DNA from: a virus | DNA: 39,771 nt | Direction: 5' to 3' (one strand) | Virus record (IMG/VR): IMGVR_UViG_3300030107_003032 | Span: 1 to 39,771 of that record | Shown: positions 33,346-39,171 of the stretch, one piece after another | Numbering within the stretch: position 1 is the stretch's first letter | Layout of the letters: the number at the start of each line of letters is the position of its first letter | Translations under genes and position numbers: made by a program | Notes under the pieces: model-generated | Told to the model about the DNA's origin: nothing | What the model saw: the letters and a program-made list of their open reading frames with translations, nothing else | The model's database searches: none

Positions 33346-33990
33346 TTATTTAATAACTAAATTAAACAACTCTGGATCATATTTTGCTTTTACTGGAGTT
33401 GCTATTTCTAAAAATTCTGGTGGTACATTATGACAAGCTTCATTTAAAGCTTTTCCAGTTGAGCTGTTAACAATGGCTAAAGTTCCATCACCATTAGGTT
33501 TAAGTAAAGCAACAACAGGAGTGCATTTGTGTTTAAATTCTTTTAAACATAATTTGTATGCTTCTTTTGTAGGAACTAAATAACAAATTCTTCCTATTGC
33601 AGATTTATGAAATTTTTTATTTTTAGGTATATCAAACAACCAAATTTCTCCATCAGTATGCGTTCCTGGGCTTTCCATTTGTATAGCCATTATCTTCTCA
33701 TGGTTGTATTCGTATGGAATAGGTATTTTATGTTGTTCTTCTTTAGTTAAATCATGAACCTTACCATCCCAAAAACATTTTTTTTTTAATTGTACCTCTG
33801 ATTTACCACCTTCAATAATATCTATTGGATGACACTCTAAAACTTTTGCTATTTCAACAGCATTATCCCAAGCAACTTCACGACTATTTTTAACCCATCT
33901 ATTTACTGTTGTTTTATCTCTTCCAAGTTGTTTTGCTAATTCCACTTGACTCATATCCTTCTCTTTTAAGAGTTTGGATAAGTTAGCCAT
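33346..33990 (-). CDS. CI-like repressor
   Basis: About 214 aa from ATG 33990, which has AGGA 7 nt upstream; an ATG at 34047 would add 19 residues and fits a leaderless start. The N-terminal helix-turn-helix is clear (KEKDMSQVELAKQLGRDKTT, then VNRWVKNSREVAWDNAVEIA). The C-terminal part (YNHEKIMAIQMESPGTHTDG, then EIWLFDIP) resembles the LexA/CI S24 fold, but the catalytic Ser-Lys pair is not evident. It may dimerise without self-cleavage. It faces the Cro-like gene across the control region and should maintain lysogeny. Confidence 0.82.
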   Translation of the reverse strand: MANLSKLLKEKDMSQVELAKQLGRDKTTVNRWVKNSREVAWDNAVEIAKVLECHPIDIIEGGKSEVQLKKKCFWDGKVHDLTKEEQHKIPIPYEYNHEKIMAIQMESPGTHTDGEIWLFDIPKNKKFHKSAIGRICYLVPTKEAYKLCLKEFKHKCTPVVALLKPNGDGTLAIVNSSTGKALNEACHNVPPEFLEIATPVKAKYDPELFNLVIK

Positions 33991-34053
33991 TGTTTTTTCC
34001 TGATGTGTATTCTCTATAATTTTAAATTTTTTATTAATTATTGTCATGCTGGC

Positions 34054-34081
34054 AATATATTCAATAGGATTTATTTGTAAA
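34054..34081 (-). promoter_or_regulatory. Promoter of the repressor gene
   Basis: On the minus strand TTTACA (34081-34076) and TATATT (34059-34054) are 16 nt apart. The predicted start falls at or next to ATG 34047. This recalls lambda PRM, whose cI message is leaderless. Confidence 0.55.
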
Positions 34082-34108
34082 GCTATTTGTTTAAAGTTAT
34101 ATTTTAGG

Positions 34109-34139
34109 TTGTATAAAAGCTAACTTTATACCCTATTAT
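34109..34139 (+). promoter_or_regulatory. Possible rightward promoter before the Cro-like gene
   Basis: TATTAT (34134-34139) is a good -10; TTGTAT (34109) is a weak -35 at 19-nt spacing. The start would lie near 34146, about 6 nt before ATG 34152. It faces away from the repressor promoter. Confidence 0.4.
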
Positions 34140-34151
34140 CCCCAACATATT

Positions 34152-34388
34152 ATGAATGTTCTTTTGACAAGTTGGCATTATTACCTACAACAGTTGCCAA
34201 TGACGCTAAAAGAGTTTCAAAAAAAAGAAGGATTATCTCATCAAAAATTAGCAGAGCTTTTAGGCGTAAGTGCAGCCAGTACAGTTTACAGGTGGATTAA
34301 AGGTACGAGGATGCCAGGTAAAGCCAACATGGATTTAATTAAAAAGAAAACTAAAGGAAAAGTTAAACCCGCTGACTTTTATGCTTAG
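34152..34388 (+). CDS. Cro-like helix-turn-helix regulator
   Basis: Up to 78 aa; an inner ATG at 34200 gives 62 aa beginning MTLKEFQKKEG. The helix-turn-helix is LSHQKLAELLGVSAASTVYR, then WIKGTRMP. It lies opposite the repressor across a control region, the classic Cro position, and would switch the phage to lytic growth. An operator-like palindrome (34165-34177) lies inside the 5' end of the longer frame, suggesting the shorter start or autoregulation. Confidence 0.8.
   Translation: MNVLLTSWHYYLQQLPMTLKEFQKKEGLSHQKLAELLGVSAASTVYRWIKGTRMPGKANMDLIKKKTKGKVKPADFYA
34165..34177. promoter_or_regulatory. Operator-like palindrome O4
   Basis: TGACAAGTTGGCA is a near-perfect palindrome (TGACAA-G-TTGGCA). 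It is the best member of the TGMCAA-N-TTGKCA set. A further half-site TGCCAA lies at 34195-34200, at the inner ATG of the Cro-like gene. It probably controls the Cro-like and repressor genes. Confidence 0.6.
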
Positions 34389-34665
34389 GAAGAAAGCTAG
34401 AAAAAAATTAAAAGGAACAATAAATGACTATCCGCTGGTTCTTGTTACTACTCATGATTGGGTTAGTGAGTCTCAATGGCTGCCAATCAACAAAGCCAGA
34501 AAGCTTGAACCCTCTGTCTGTTATGCGGTGGGTCATCAATTCAATAAAACAAAAACCAAAATTCAATTATTCGGATCCTACAGCTACGATGAGGATGGAA
34601 AACTTGAAATTGGAACAATCGAAACAATACCTAGAGCATGGACAATCACGATAAAACAGATTTAA
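34381..34665 (+). CDS. Small conserved phage protein
   Basis: A 94-aa protein overlapping the Cro-like stop by 8 nt. Residues about 18-90 (YPLVLVTTHDWVSESQWLPI, SVCYAVGHQF, then IETIPRAWTITIKQI) match a widespread small phage family with a W...L.P....VGW...IP..xI pattern. That pattern argues it is real although its start lacks a ribosome site. It fully contains a second gene in the +1 frame. Function unknown. Confidence 0.65.
   Translation: MLRKKARKKLKGTINDYPLVLVTTHDWVSESQWLPINKARKLEPSVCYAVGHQFNKTKTKIQLFGSYSYDEDGKLEIGTIETIPRAWTITIKQI
34424..34654 (+). CDS. Lipoprotein overprinted inside the preceding gene
   Basis: A 76-aa protein wholly nested in the 94-aa gene, +1 frame. AAAAGGAA lies 8 nt before the ATG. 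The N-terminus (MTIRWFLLLLMIGLVSLNGC) is a lipoprotein signal with lipobox LNGC, so Cys20 would be lipidated. The mature part is polar with no membrane helix. The arrangement mimics Rz/Rz1, but the outer gene has no membrane anchor. It could be an early surface-exclusion lipoprotein. Confidence 0.62.
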   Translation: MTIRWFLLLLMIGLVSLNGCQSTKPESLNPLSVMRWVINSIKQKPKFNYSDPTATMRMENLKLEQSKQYLEHGQSR

Positions 34666-34889
34666 TTATGAAAACTTTAATAGTTGTAATAGCCATCTTT
34701 TACTTTTGGTTATTGTTTAATGAAACAGCTTTTACAAGTGAACACGAAACATTTTGTAAATCCTACATGGTTTGGGTTAATAAATATCCTACAGCTCTTA
34801 ATGCTGGTTGCTGTGAAATAAATCATCCCTCTAACGATATTTTAAAAGAAGGCTGGAAAGGAGAAAGCTTACTGAATTGTTATGGATAA
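34638..34889 (+). CDS. Small exported or anchored protein
   Basis: An 83-aa frame; an inner ATG at 34668 gives 73 aa beginning MKTLIVVIAIFYFWLLFNET, which is a signal-anchor. The outer part has Cys (ETFCKSY, NAGCCEIN, LNCYG) and aromatic residues, consistent with a disulfide-bonded periplasmic domain. It overlaps the methyltransferase start by 8 nt. Function unknown. Confidence 0.58.
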   Translation: MDNHDKTDLIMKTLIVVIAIFYFWLLFNETAFTSEHETFCKSYMVWVNKYPTALNAGCCEINHPSNDILKEGWKGESLLNCYG

Positions 34890-35670
34890 AATACATAATA
34901 TAGATTGTTTAGAGTTTATGAAGGGTATTAAAGATAACTCTTATGATGTTGTAATAACTTCACCACCTTACAATATTGGAAAAAATTATAATTTATACAA
35001 TGATAACAGAAGTGATTATATTGAGTGGCAAAAACAAGTTTTTAATGAAGTATGTAGAGTTTTAAAATCTAATGGACATTTGTTTTTAAATATTGCCTCA
35101 ACAAAAAACGATCCTTTTGCTCCGTATAAAATTGCAGAAAAATTAAATTGGAAATTACAAAATAATATTATTTGGTGTAAAGCTATAGAAATTGATGGTT
35201 ATGTAAGAGGCTATTCTACTCCTACATCTAGTAAAAGATATTTACAAAATGGCTGGGAGCATTTATTTCATTTTACTAAAAATGGTAATACAGAAATAGA
35301 TTTAGAGTCTAGTGGAGTTCCTTATAATACTGATTATAACAATGCCGTTAGAAATGAAAAAAGAACTGGTAAGAATTGGCGACCAACTACTACTTGTTGG
35401 CATATAACTTATAAAAGCAAAGCTACCAAACAAATTACCAGGCAGATTACTGGAGATAAATTACACCCAGCAATATTCCCAAAAGCATTAGTTAAAAAAT
35501 GTATTCAAATATCAGGTTTAAAGAAAGGAATTATTTTTGATCCTTTTAGCGGAACTGGCACGGCTTTAGTTGTTGCTAAAGAAATGGGTTTAGATTTTGT
35601 TGGGTGTGAAATAGATAAAGATTATTCTAATTTTGCCAATCAATTATTAAATAACAAAATATTATTTTAA
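34882..35670 (+). CDS. DNA methyltransferase, beta class with SPPY motif
   Basis: A 262-aa enzyme that should move a methyl group from S-adenosylmethionine to an exocyclic amino group in DNA. The catalytic motif TSPPYNIG is at residues 26-33 and the cofactor motif FDPFSGTGTALVVA begins near 219. This order places it in the beta class with the target-recognition region between. SPPY is usual for N4-cytosine enzymes but also occurs in adenine ones. No restriction partner is adjacent, so it probably protects phage DNA or affects regulation. Confidence 0.88.
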   Translation: MDKIHNIDCLEFMKGIKDNSYDVVITSPPYNIGKNYNLYNDNRSDYIEWQKQVFNEVCRVLKSNGHLFLNIASTKNDPFAPYKIAEKLNWKLQNNIIWCKAIEIDGYVRGYSTPTSSKRYLQNGWEHLFHFTKNGNTEIDLESSGVPYNTDYNNAVRNEKRTGKNWRPTTTCWHITYKSKATKQITRQITGDKLHPAIFPKALVKKCIQISGLKKGIIFDPFSGTGTALVVAKEMGLDFVGCEIDKDYSNFANQLLNNKILF

Positions 35671-35672
35671 CT

Positions 35673-35897
35673 ATGGATAAACTTACAGAGGCTAACGAGA
35701 CAATAAAAAGATTAAATAAAGACGTTGAAAGATTAACTGAGGAGAATCTTAATTACGAAACAATTAACAAAGCTCACAAATCACTTAATGGAAATATAAG
35801 AAAAGAATTAGACGAAGTTAAAGCTGATAATAAAAAGCTCGCAAAACAAGTTTCTGATATGGAGCAGAATTACATAAGGATAGATGGCAAGAAATAA
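35673..35897 (+). CDS. Small coiled-coil protein
   Basis: A 74-aa, almost wholly helical charged protein (ETIKRLNKDVERLTEENLNY, then KELDEVKADNKKLAKQVSDM) with heptad-like Leu/Ile spacing. It starts 2 nt after the methyltransferase and overlaps the next gene by 14 nt. It may dimerise or act as an adaptor. No specific role is recognised. Confidence 0.6.
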   Translation: MDKLTEANETIKRLNKDVERLTEENLNYETINKAHKSLNGNIRKELDEVKADNKKLAKQVSDMEQNYIRIDGKK

Positions 35898-36276
35898 TTA
35901 CTTTAATAAAGGTGATCCCTACAGCGAGTGGCACAGAAGTTTAAATAATAAGCTTGGTTATATTGACATCGATCAGGTTCAAATCTGTCTTAAATGTAAA
36001 TTACCATTATTTTTAGCAGAAACTACTTTCGATGTGGGTCAACCTTGGAAAGCTACCACAACAACAGAAGCTCTGGCTCGGCTAGCTGGTTTACCTAGTT
36101 TTTTAATATTTTATAAAGTTAATGATAAAAGGGAAGTTATAAGATTTAGAATAAAGCAACTCACACCCACAAAAGATCAAAAGACAGTTATTTTAACTCC
36201 AGATGCTTGGGTACAAGCTATGGAATTAATCCAGGATAGACATAATTTAATATGTAGAAAAAAGGATGCAGCTTAA
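35884..36276 (+). CDS. Unknown conserved early protein with WHR...DID pattern
   Basis: A 130-aa protein. YSEWHRSLNNKLGYIDIDQV resembles phage proteins of a restriction-enzyme-like type in which WHR, DID and a later E-x-K lie on one fold. Here the expected E-x-K reads AETTF, so activity may be lost. It ends KKDAA in a TAATG junction with the MT-A70 gene, implying coupled translation. Function uncertain. Confidence 0.55.
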   Translation: MARNNYFNKGDPYSEWHRSLNNKLGYIDIDQVQICLKCKLPLFLAETTFDVGQPWKATTTTEALARLAGLPSFLIFYKVNDKREVIRFRIKQLTPTKDQKTVILTPDAWVQAMELIQDRHNLICRKKDAA

Positions 36277-36833
36277 TGGATCTACCTAATAAAAAATATA
36301 ATATTATTTATGCAGATCCAGCTTGGCGACACGAAACTTGGAGTGAAAAAGGTAGAGATAGATGTCCCGATGGTAAATTAGGTCATTATTCTACTATGGC
36401 ATTAGAAGATATAAAAAAACTTCCTATTCAAGAAATATCAGACAAAAATTGCATTTTATTTATTTGGGTATTAGATCATATGTTGCCACAATCATTAGAA
36501 GTTATAGAGAGTTGGGGTTTTAAATATTCTACCATAGGATTTAATTGGGTAAAAAGAAATAAAAATTTTGCTTTAGGTGATGATAATTTTTTTGTTGGTA
36601 TGGGTTGGTGGACAAGAGCAAACCCTGAATTATGTCTAATAGCAAAAAAAGGTAAGATTAAAAGACAATCAGCATCAGTAAGAAGATTAGTAGTAACACC
36701 AAGAGAAGAACACAGTAAAAAACCTGATTGTGTAAGAGATCGTATTGTAGAGCTTTGTGGAGATCTTCCACGCATAGAGCTATTTGCAAGACAAAAAACT
36801 CCAGGCTGGGATGTTTGGGGAAATGAGGTATGA
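36276..36833 (+). CDS. MT-A70 family adenine methyltransferase
   Basis: A 185-aa enzyme of the N6-adenine family. ADPAWRHETWS at residues 13-23 is the DPPW-type catalytic motif, with Ala at the third position. LGHYSTMALEDIKKLPIQEI, WGFKYSTIGFNWVK and NPELCLIAKKG follow in family order, and REEHSKKP is the usual late block. It is the second methyltransferase within 1.4 kb. It may mark phage DNA against restriction. Confidence 0.9.
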   Translation: MDLPNKKYNIIYADPAWRHETWSEKGRDRCPDGKLGHYSTMALEDIKKLPIQEISDKNCILFIWVLDHMLPQSLEVIESWGFKYSTIGFNWVKRNKNFALGDDNFFVGMGWWTRANPELCLIAKKGKIKRQSASVRRLVVTPREEHSKKPDCVRDRIVELCGDLPRIELFARQKTPGWDVWGNEV

Positions 36834-37450
36834 GTTTATATTTTGTAGGAGATCTTAATATTTTGGCGGACAAACGATTATCTATGGCTGATAAAATAGT
36901 TTACTTCTGTTTGGTTTCGTTCATGAATGTTAAGGATGGAAAGTGCTACCCTAGATTTGCCACTATTAAAACACGAACAGGCTTATCTATTGCTACAATT
37001 CAAAGGAGCATTTCACACCTTGCCAAGCTACAGTTGATTAGTAAAAAACGATTACCTTCTACTAATCTTTATCTATTAACGAGACAGAAGATATTACAAG
37101 AAACTATTAAAAAGAGAGTGATAACTCTCTCTGAGAGGAGGGATATATCACAGAGACGTTTATTAAAAGAACCAGCTTATTTAACTAATAACTTAAGATA
37201 TAAGTATAATGTTAATAAGTTCTATAATAGGAAATCCTCGAACAGGGTGGTTGGTGAACCTTCTCAAGATGAAACATTAAATTATCAAGGCGAAACTTTT
37301 AGAAAGTTTGGAGAAGAGGGTCATTGGCTCCAATATTCTAACAAGGGTAGAAGGATTAGAAAGCATAAGTTTAAAGATATTATTGAAGAGGAGAAACCCT
37401 CCCGAAAAAAGTTTGAAGCTGCTGCTGAAAAGGTAGTAGCTTGCGGTTAA
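36830..37450 (+). CDS. Winged-helix protein, replication-initiator-like
   Basis: A 206-aa protein with an ATGA start in the preceding stop. Residues about 15-85 (LSMADKIVYFCLVSFMN, CYPRFATIKTRTGLSIATIQ, then RSISHLAKLQLISKKRLPST) are the winged helix found in phage O-like replication proteins and plasmid initiators. The C-terminal part is basic and disordered. It is the only candidate initiator in the window, since no helicase or polymerase is seen. An origin may lie inside it, as in lambda O, though no iterons are evident. Confidence 0.72.
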   Translation: MSLYFVGDLNILADKRLSMADKIVYFCLVSFMNVKDGKCYPRFATIKTRTGLSIATIQRSISHLAKLQLISKKRLPSTNLYLLTRQKILQETIKKRVITLSERRDISQRRLLKEPAYLTNNLRYKYNVNKFYNRKSSNRVVGEPSQDETLNYQGETFRKFGEEGHWLQYSNKGRRIRKHKFKDIIEEEKPSRKKFEAAAEKVVACG

Positions 37451-37857
37451 TTGCTCACAAAATAATTGAAGTTTTCAATGTAGCTGGCAGAACTGAAAGA
37501 ATGATGCCTGGATTAAGTGCTATAAAACCTAAAACTCCTAAAATGTTTGACTTGCTTGAAATGACTTATAATGAAAAGGATGTGGGATTTTATGCTAAAA
37601 AACCTTTAAAATTAAGAGCTAATGCTCATCAGATTACTTGTTGGGAGCTTGCTATTGATTTACTTGGCAAGATTAAAAAGCTTGAGGATCGTAGATTAAT
37701 CTGGGCGAGAGCTTGTCGTTTTTCTTGGGTTGCTTTGGGTAAACAATTTGGAGTTCACCGTGTTACGATTAAGAGACGATACATTGCAGCTATTATTAAC
37801 CTAGAATTTAATCTTGAGAAATCTTTAGTAGACAAGATTGACAAGATAATCTATTAG
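37441..37857 (+). CDS. HTH protein of DUF6362-like type
   Basis: A 138-aa protein starting at TTG 37441 with AAGGT upstream. The C-terminal half (LEDRRLIWARACRFSWVALG, then KQFGVHRVTIKRRYIAAI) is the W-A-R-A...SW...L...GVHRxTxxRR helix-turn-helix found in small phage proteins near terminase genes. It may bind the origin or packaging site. It overlaps the preceding gene by 10 nt. The exact role is unknown. Confidence 0.65.
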   Translation: MRLIAHKIIEVFNVAGRTERMMPGLSAIKPKTPKMFDLLEMTYNEKDVGFYAKKPLKLRANAHQITCWELAIDLLGKIKKLEDRRLIWARACRFSWVALGKQFGVHRVTIKRRYIAAIINLEFNLEKSLVDKIDKIIY

Positions 37858-37879
37858 AAAAGATAGGCTTACTATTTCT

Positions 37880-38137
37880 ATGCCTGGTCGACCCTTACAT
37901 AAAATACGATGTGAAAGCTTTACCCGAGGATCTAAGTATAAAGTTCAATGTTTGTGTAAAGGATATTATCAAAAAACTTCTAAGAAATATCGTTGTAAAT
38001 TTCATGCTGGGATGTCAACGGGTCCGAGAACTATTGAAGGCAGAATAAAGGCAATACAAAATTTAAAACAATTTAAGAATAAAAGCTATCAAGAATTATA
38101 CGAATGGATCAAATCGAAAAAATATGTGAAAGACTAG
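37880..38137 (+). CDS. Small zinc-ribbon-like protein with HAGM-STGP motif
   Basis: An 85-aa basic protein. Cys residues at KVQCLC and YRCKFHAGMSTGPRTIEG form a likely zinc site; phage relatives carry CxxHGGxSTGP, here with Ala for Gly. Such proteins sit just before small terminases and may aid packaging or DNA binding. It overlaps the small terminase by 34 nt. No enzyme function is claimed. Confidence 0.68.
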   Translation: MPGRPLHKIRCESFTRGSKYKVQCLCKGYYQKTSKKYRCKFHAGMSTGPRTIEGRIKAIQNLKQFKNKSYQELYEWIKSKKYVKD

Positions 38138-38562
38138 AGCTTGGCGAACCTCTAAGTACAATTTGTAAAGACAAAGCAATGCCAAGCGTCTCATCAGTTT
38201 ATAAAAAATGTAGAGCTGATAATAAATTACAAGAGAAGATAATGAAAGCCAGGCAGACAGGTGTTTGGACTCTGTTGGATAAGATTGCAGAAGATATGCA
38301 GATCCCAAAAACAAATCAAGAAGTTCATTTTTTAAGAGAGAAGTGGAGTCATATTAGATGGCTCGCAACGAAGCTAGCAAGTAATACATTTGGAGATAAG
38401 AGCCAAGTCGAACAGAAGATAGATAATCATTTAATCATAAGTTGGAGTGAACCAAAGGATGACAAAAATATTATTCAAGCTAAAGAAGTTATGGATCAAA
38501 TATCAAGTGTGGATGCTAAAGCAATACCTGGAACAAGCACATCTTATTCGAAAGAAGGATAA
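38104..38562 (+). CDS. terS: Terminase small subunit (Sf6-type)
   Basis: A 152-aa protein that would recognise phage DNA and start packaging. The N-terminal block (ICERLELGEPLSTICKDKAM, then PSVSSVYKKCRADNKLQEKI) and the middle (REKWSHIRWLATKLASNTFG) fit Sf6 gp1-like small terminases, including the helix-turn-helix near residues 15-37. The C-terminal 40 residues are polar. terL starts 610 nt later, after a 293-nt gap and two tiny genes. Confidence 0.83.
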   Translation: MDQIEKICERLELGEPLSTICKDKAMPSVSSVYKKCRADNKLQEKIMKARQTGVWTLLDKIAEDMQIPKTNQEVHFLREKWSHIRWLATKLASNTFGDKSQVEQKIDNHLIISWSEPKDDKNIIQAKEVMDQISSVDAKAIPGTSTSYSKEG

Positions 38563-38855
38563 GAAGTAATGGTCTATTGTGTTGGTTCTTCGTTTTTGAC
38601 TATCAGTTCCACGATCCTCGCACACGCATTATGGAGTTCGTGAGCTGGTTAGTCTCTGTCTTGGTCTCTGTTTAATTAAATAAGCTAATGATTGTGAGGG
38701 TTGTCTATAGGTTATGTACCTACGACCCTATCATTTGCACAGAAAAGGGTAGATTTTGAAAGAACAAAGGTAGGGTATGACCGAAAAACCACCCGCATTT
38801 TTTAAGAATATATATAACTCGGGAGTTTCAGACACAAACACACACAGGCTTTAAG
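38563..38855 (+). promoter_or_regulatory. Intergenic control region before the late genes
   Basis: A 293-nt non-coding region between terS and the late operon. It holds the inverted att-like module B and an AT-rich stretch with TATATATAAC near 38810 that could serve as a -10. No clean -35/-10 pair or terminator is visible. The late-operon promoter, the packaging site, or both are expected here by position. Confidence 0.5.
38651..38729 (-). other. Att-like module B (inverted copy of module A)
   Basis: Read on the minus strand: palindrome AGGGTCGTAGG...CCTATAGACAACCCT around a 7-nt centre, then 27 nt, then ACAGAGACC and ACAGAGACT 12 nt apart. The 9-mer pairs lie at 38671-38663 and 38659-38651. 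Order and spacing match module A (27213-27295), but the 7-nt centre differs (TTATGTA on the plus strand against TTCAAAT). It may be an integrase or regulator binding site. Confidence 0.5.
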
Positions 38856-39056
38856 ATGTCAATAAAAGATAAATACACAGATAATTTAATAACCGCCATG
38901 GTTTTTCACGCAGAAGATACGGGGGGGTTAATTATTCACTTAAACGGATTTGAAAGCCAAGAACACGCTAATAAATTTTGTAAAAGACTTATGAAGAATA
39001 GTGGCATTGAATATAAGTCAATCAAAGAGTTATTTGATTTGCCAACAGTTCACTAA
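38856..39056 (+). CDS. Small unknown protein before terL
   Basis: A 66-aa alpha/beta protein (ITAMVFHAEDTGGLIIHLNG, then FESQEHANKFCKRLMK). It is the first gene after the control region and so likely the first of the late operon. A short AGG lies 9 nt before the ATG. The pattern looks like a small folded protein common in pelagiphage-type genomes; function unknown. Confidence 0.6.
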   Translation: MSIKDKYTDNLITAMVFHAEDTGGLIIHLNGFESQEHANKFCKRLMKNSGIEYKSIKELFDLPTVH

Positions 39057-39071
39057 TAGGGAGGAAACATT

Positions 39072-39170
39072 ATGTTAGGAATTATAGACAGCATAGAACA
39101 CTACTGGAGAGATCACAAAGAAGCCGTGATCGCTGTAGCTGTTATTATTGTTGTATTAGCAATATTGTAA
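39072..39170 (+). CDS. 32-aa membrane microprotein
   Basis: MLGIIDSIEHYWRDHKEAVI followed by a hydrophobic C-terminal segment ending IVVLAIL. It has a strong GGGAGGAA ribosome site and ends 1 nt before the terL ATG. One C-terminal membrane helix is evident. The signal strength and operon position argue it is real, and it probably carries terL by translational coupling. Role unknown. Confidence 0.65.
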   Translation: MLGIIDSIEHYWRDHKEAVIAVAVIIVVLAIL

Positions 39171-39171
39171 T

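Noticed and set aside
34381-34665. Rz/Rz1-type spanin pair
   Set aside because: The nested lipoprotein fits Rz1, but the surrounding protein lacks the N-terminal membrane anchor and coiled coil of Rz, and the pair is in the early region.
27213-38729. Invertible 11.4-kb segment recombining at the two inverted att-like modules
   Set aside because: The 7-nt centres differ (TTCAAAT and TTATGTA), whereas tyrosine recombinases need identical overlaps; a shared binding protein is more likely.
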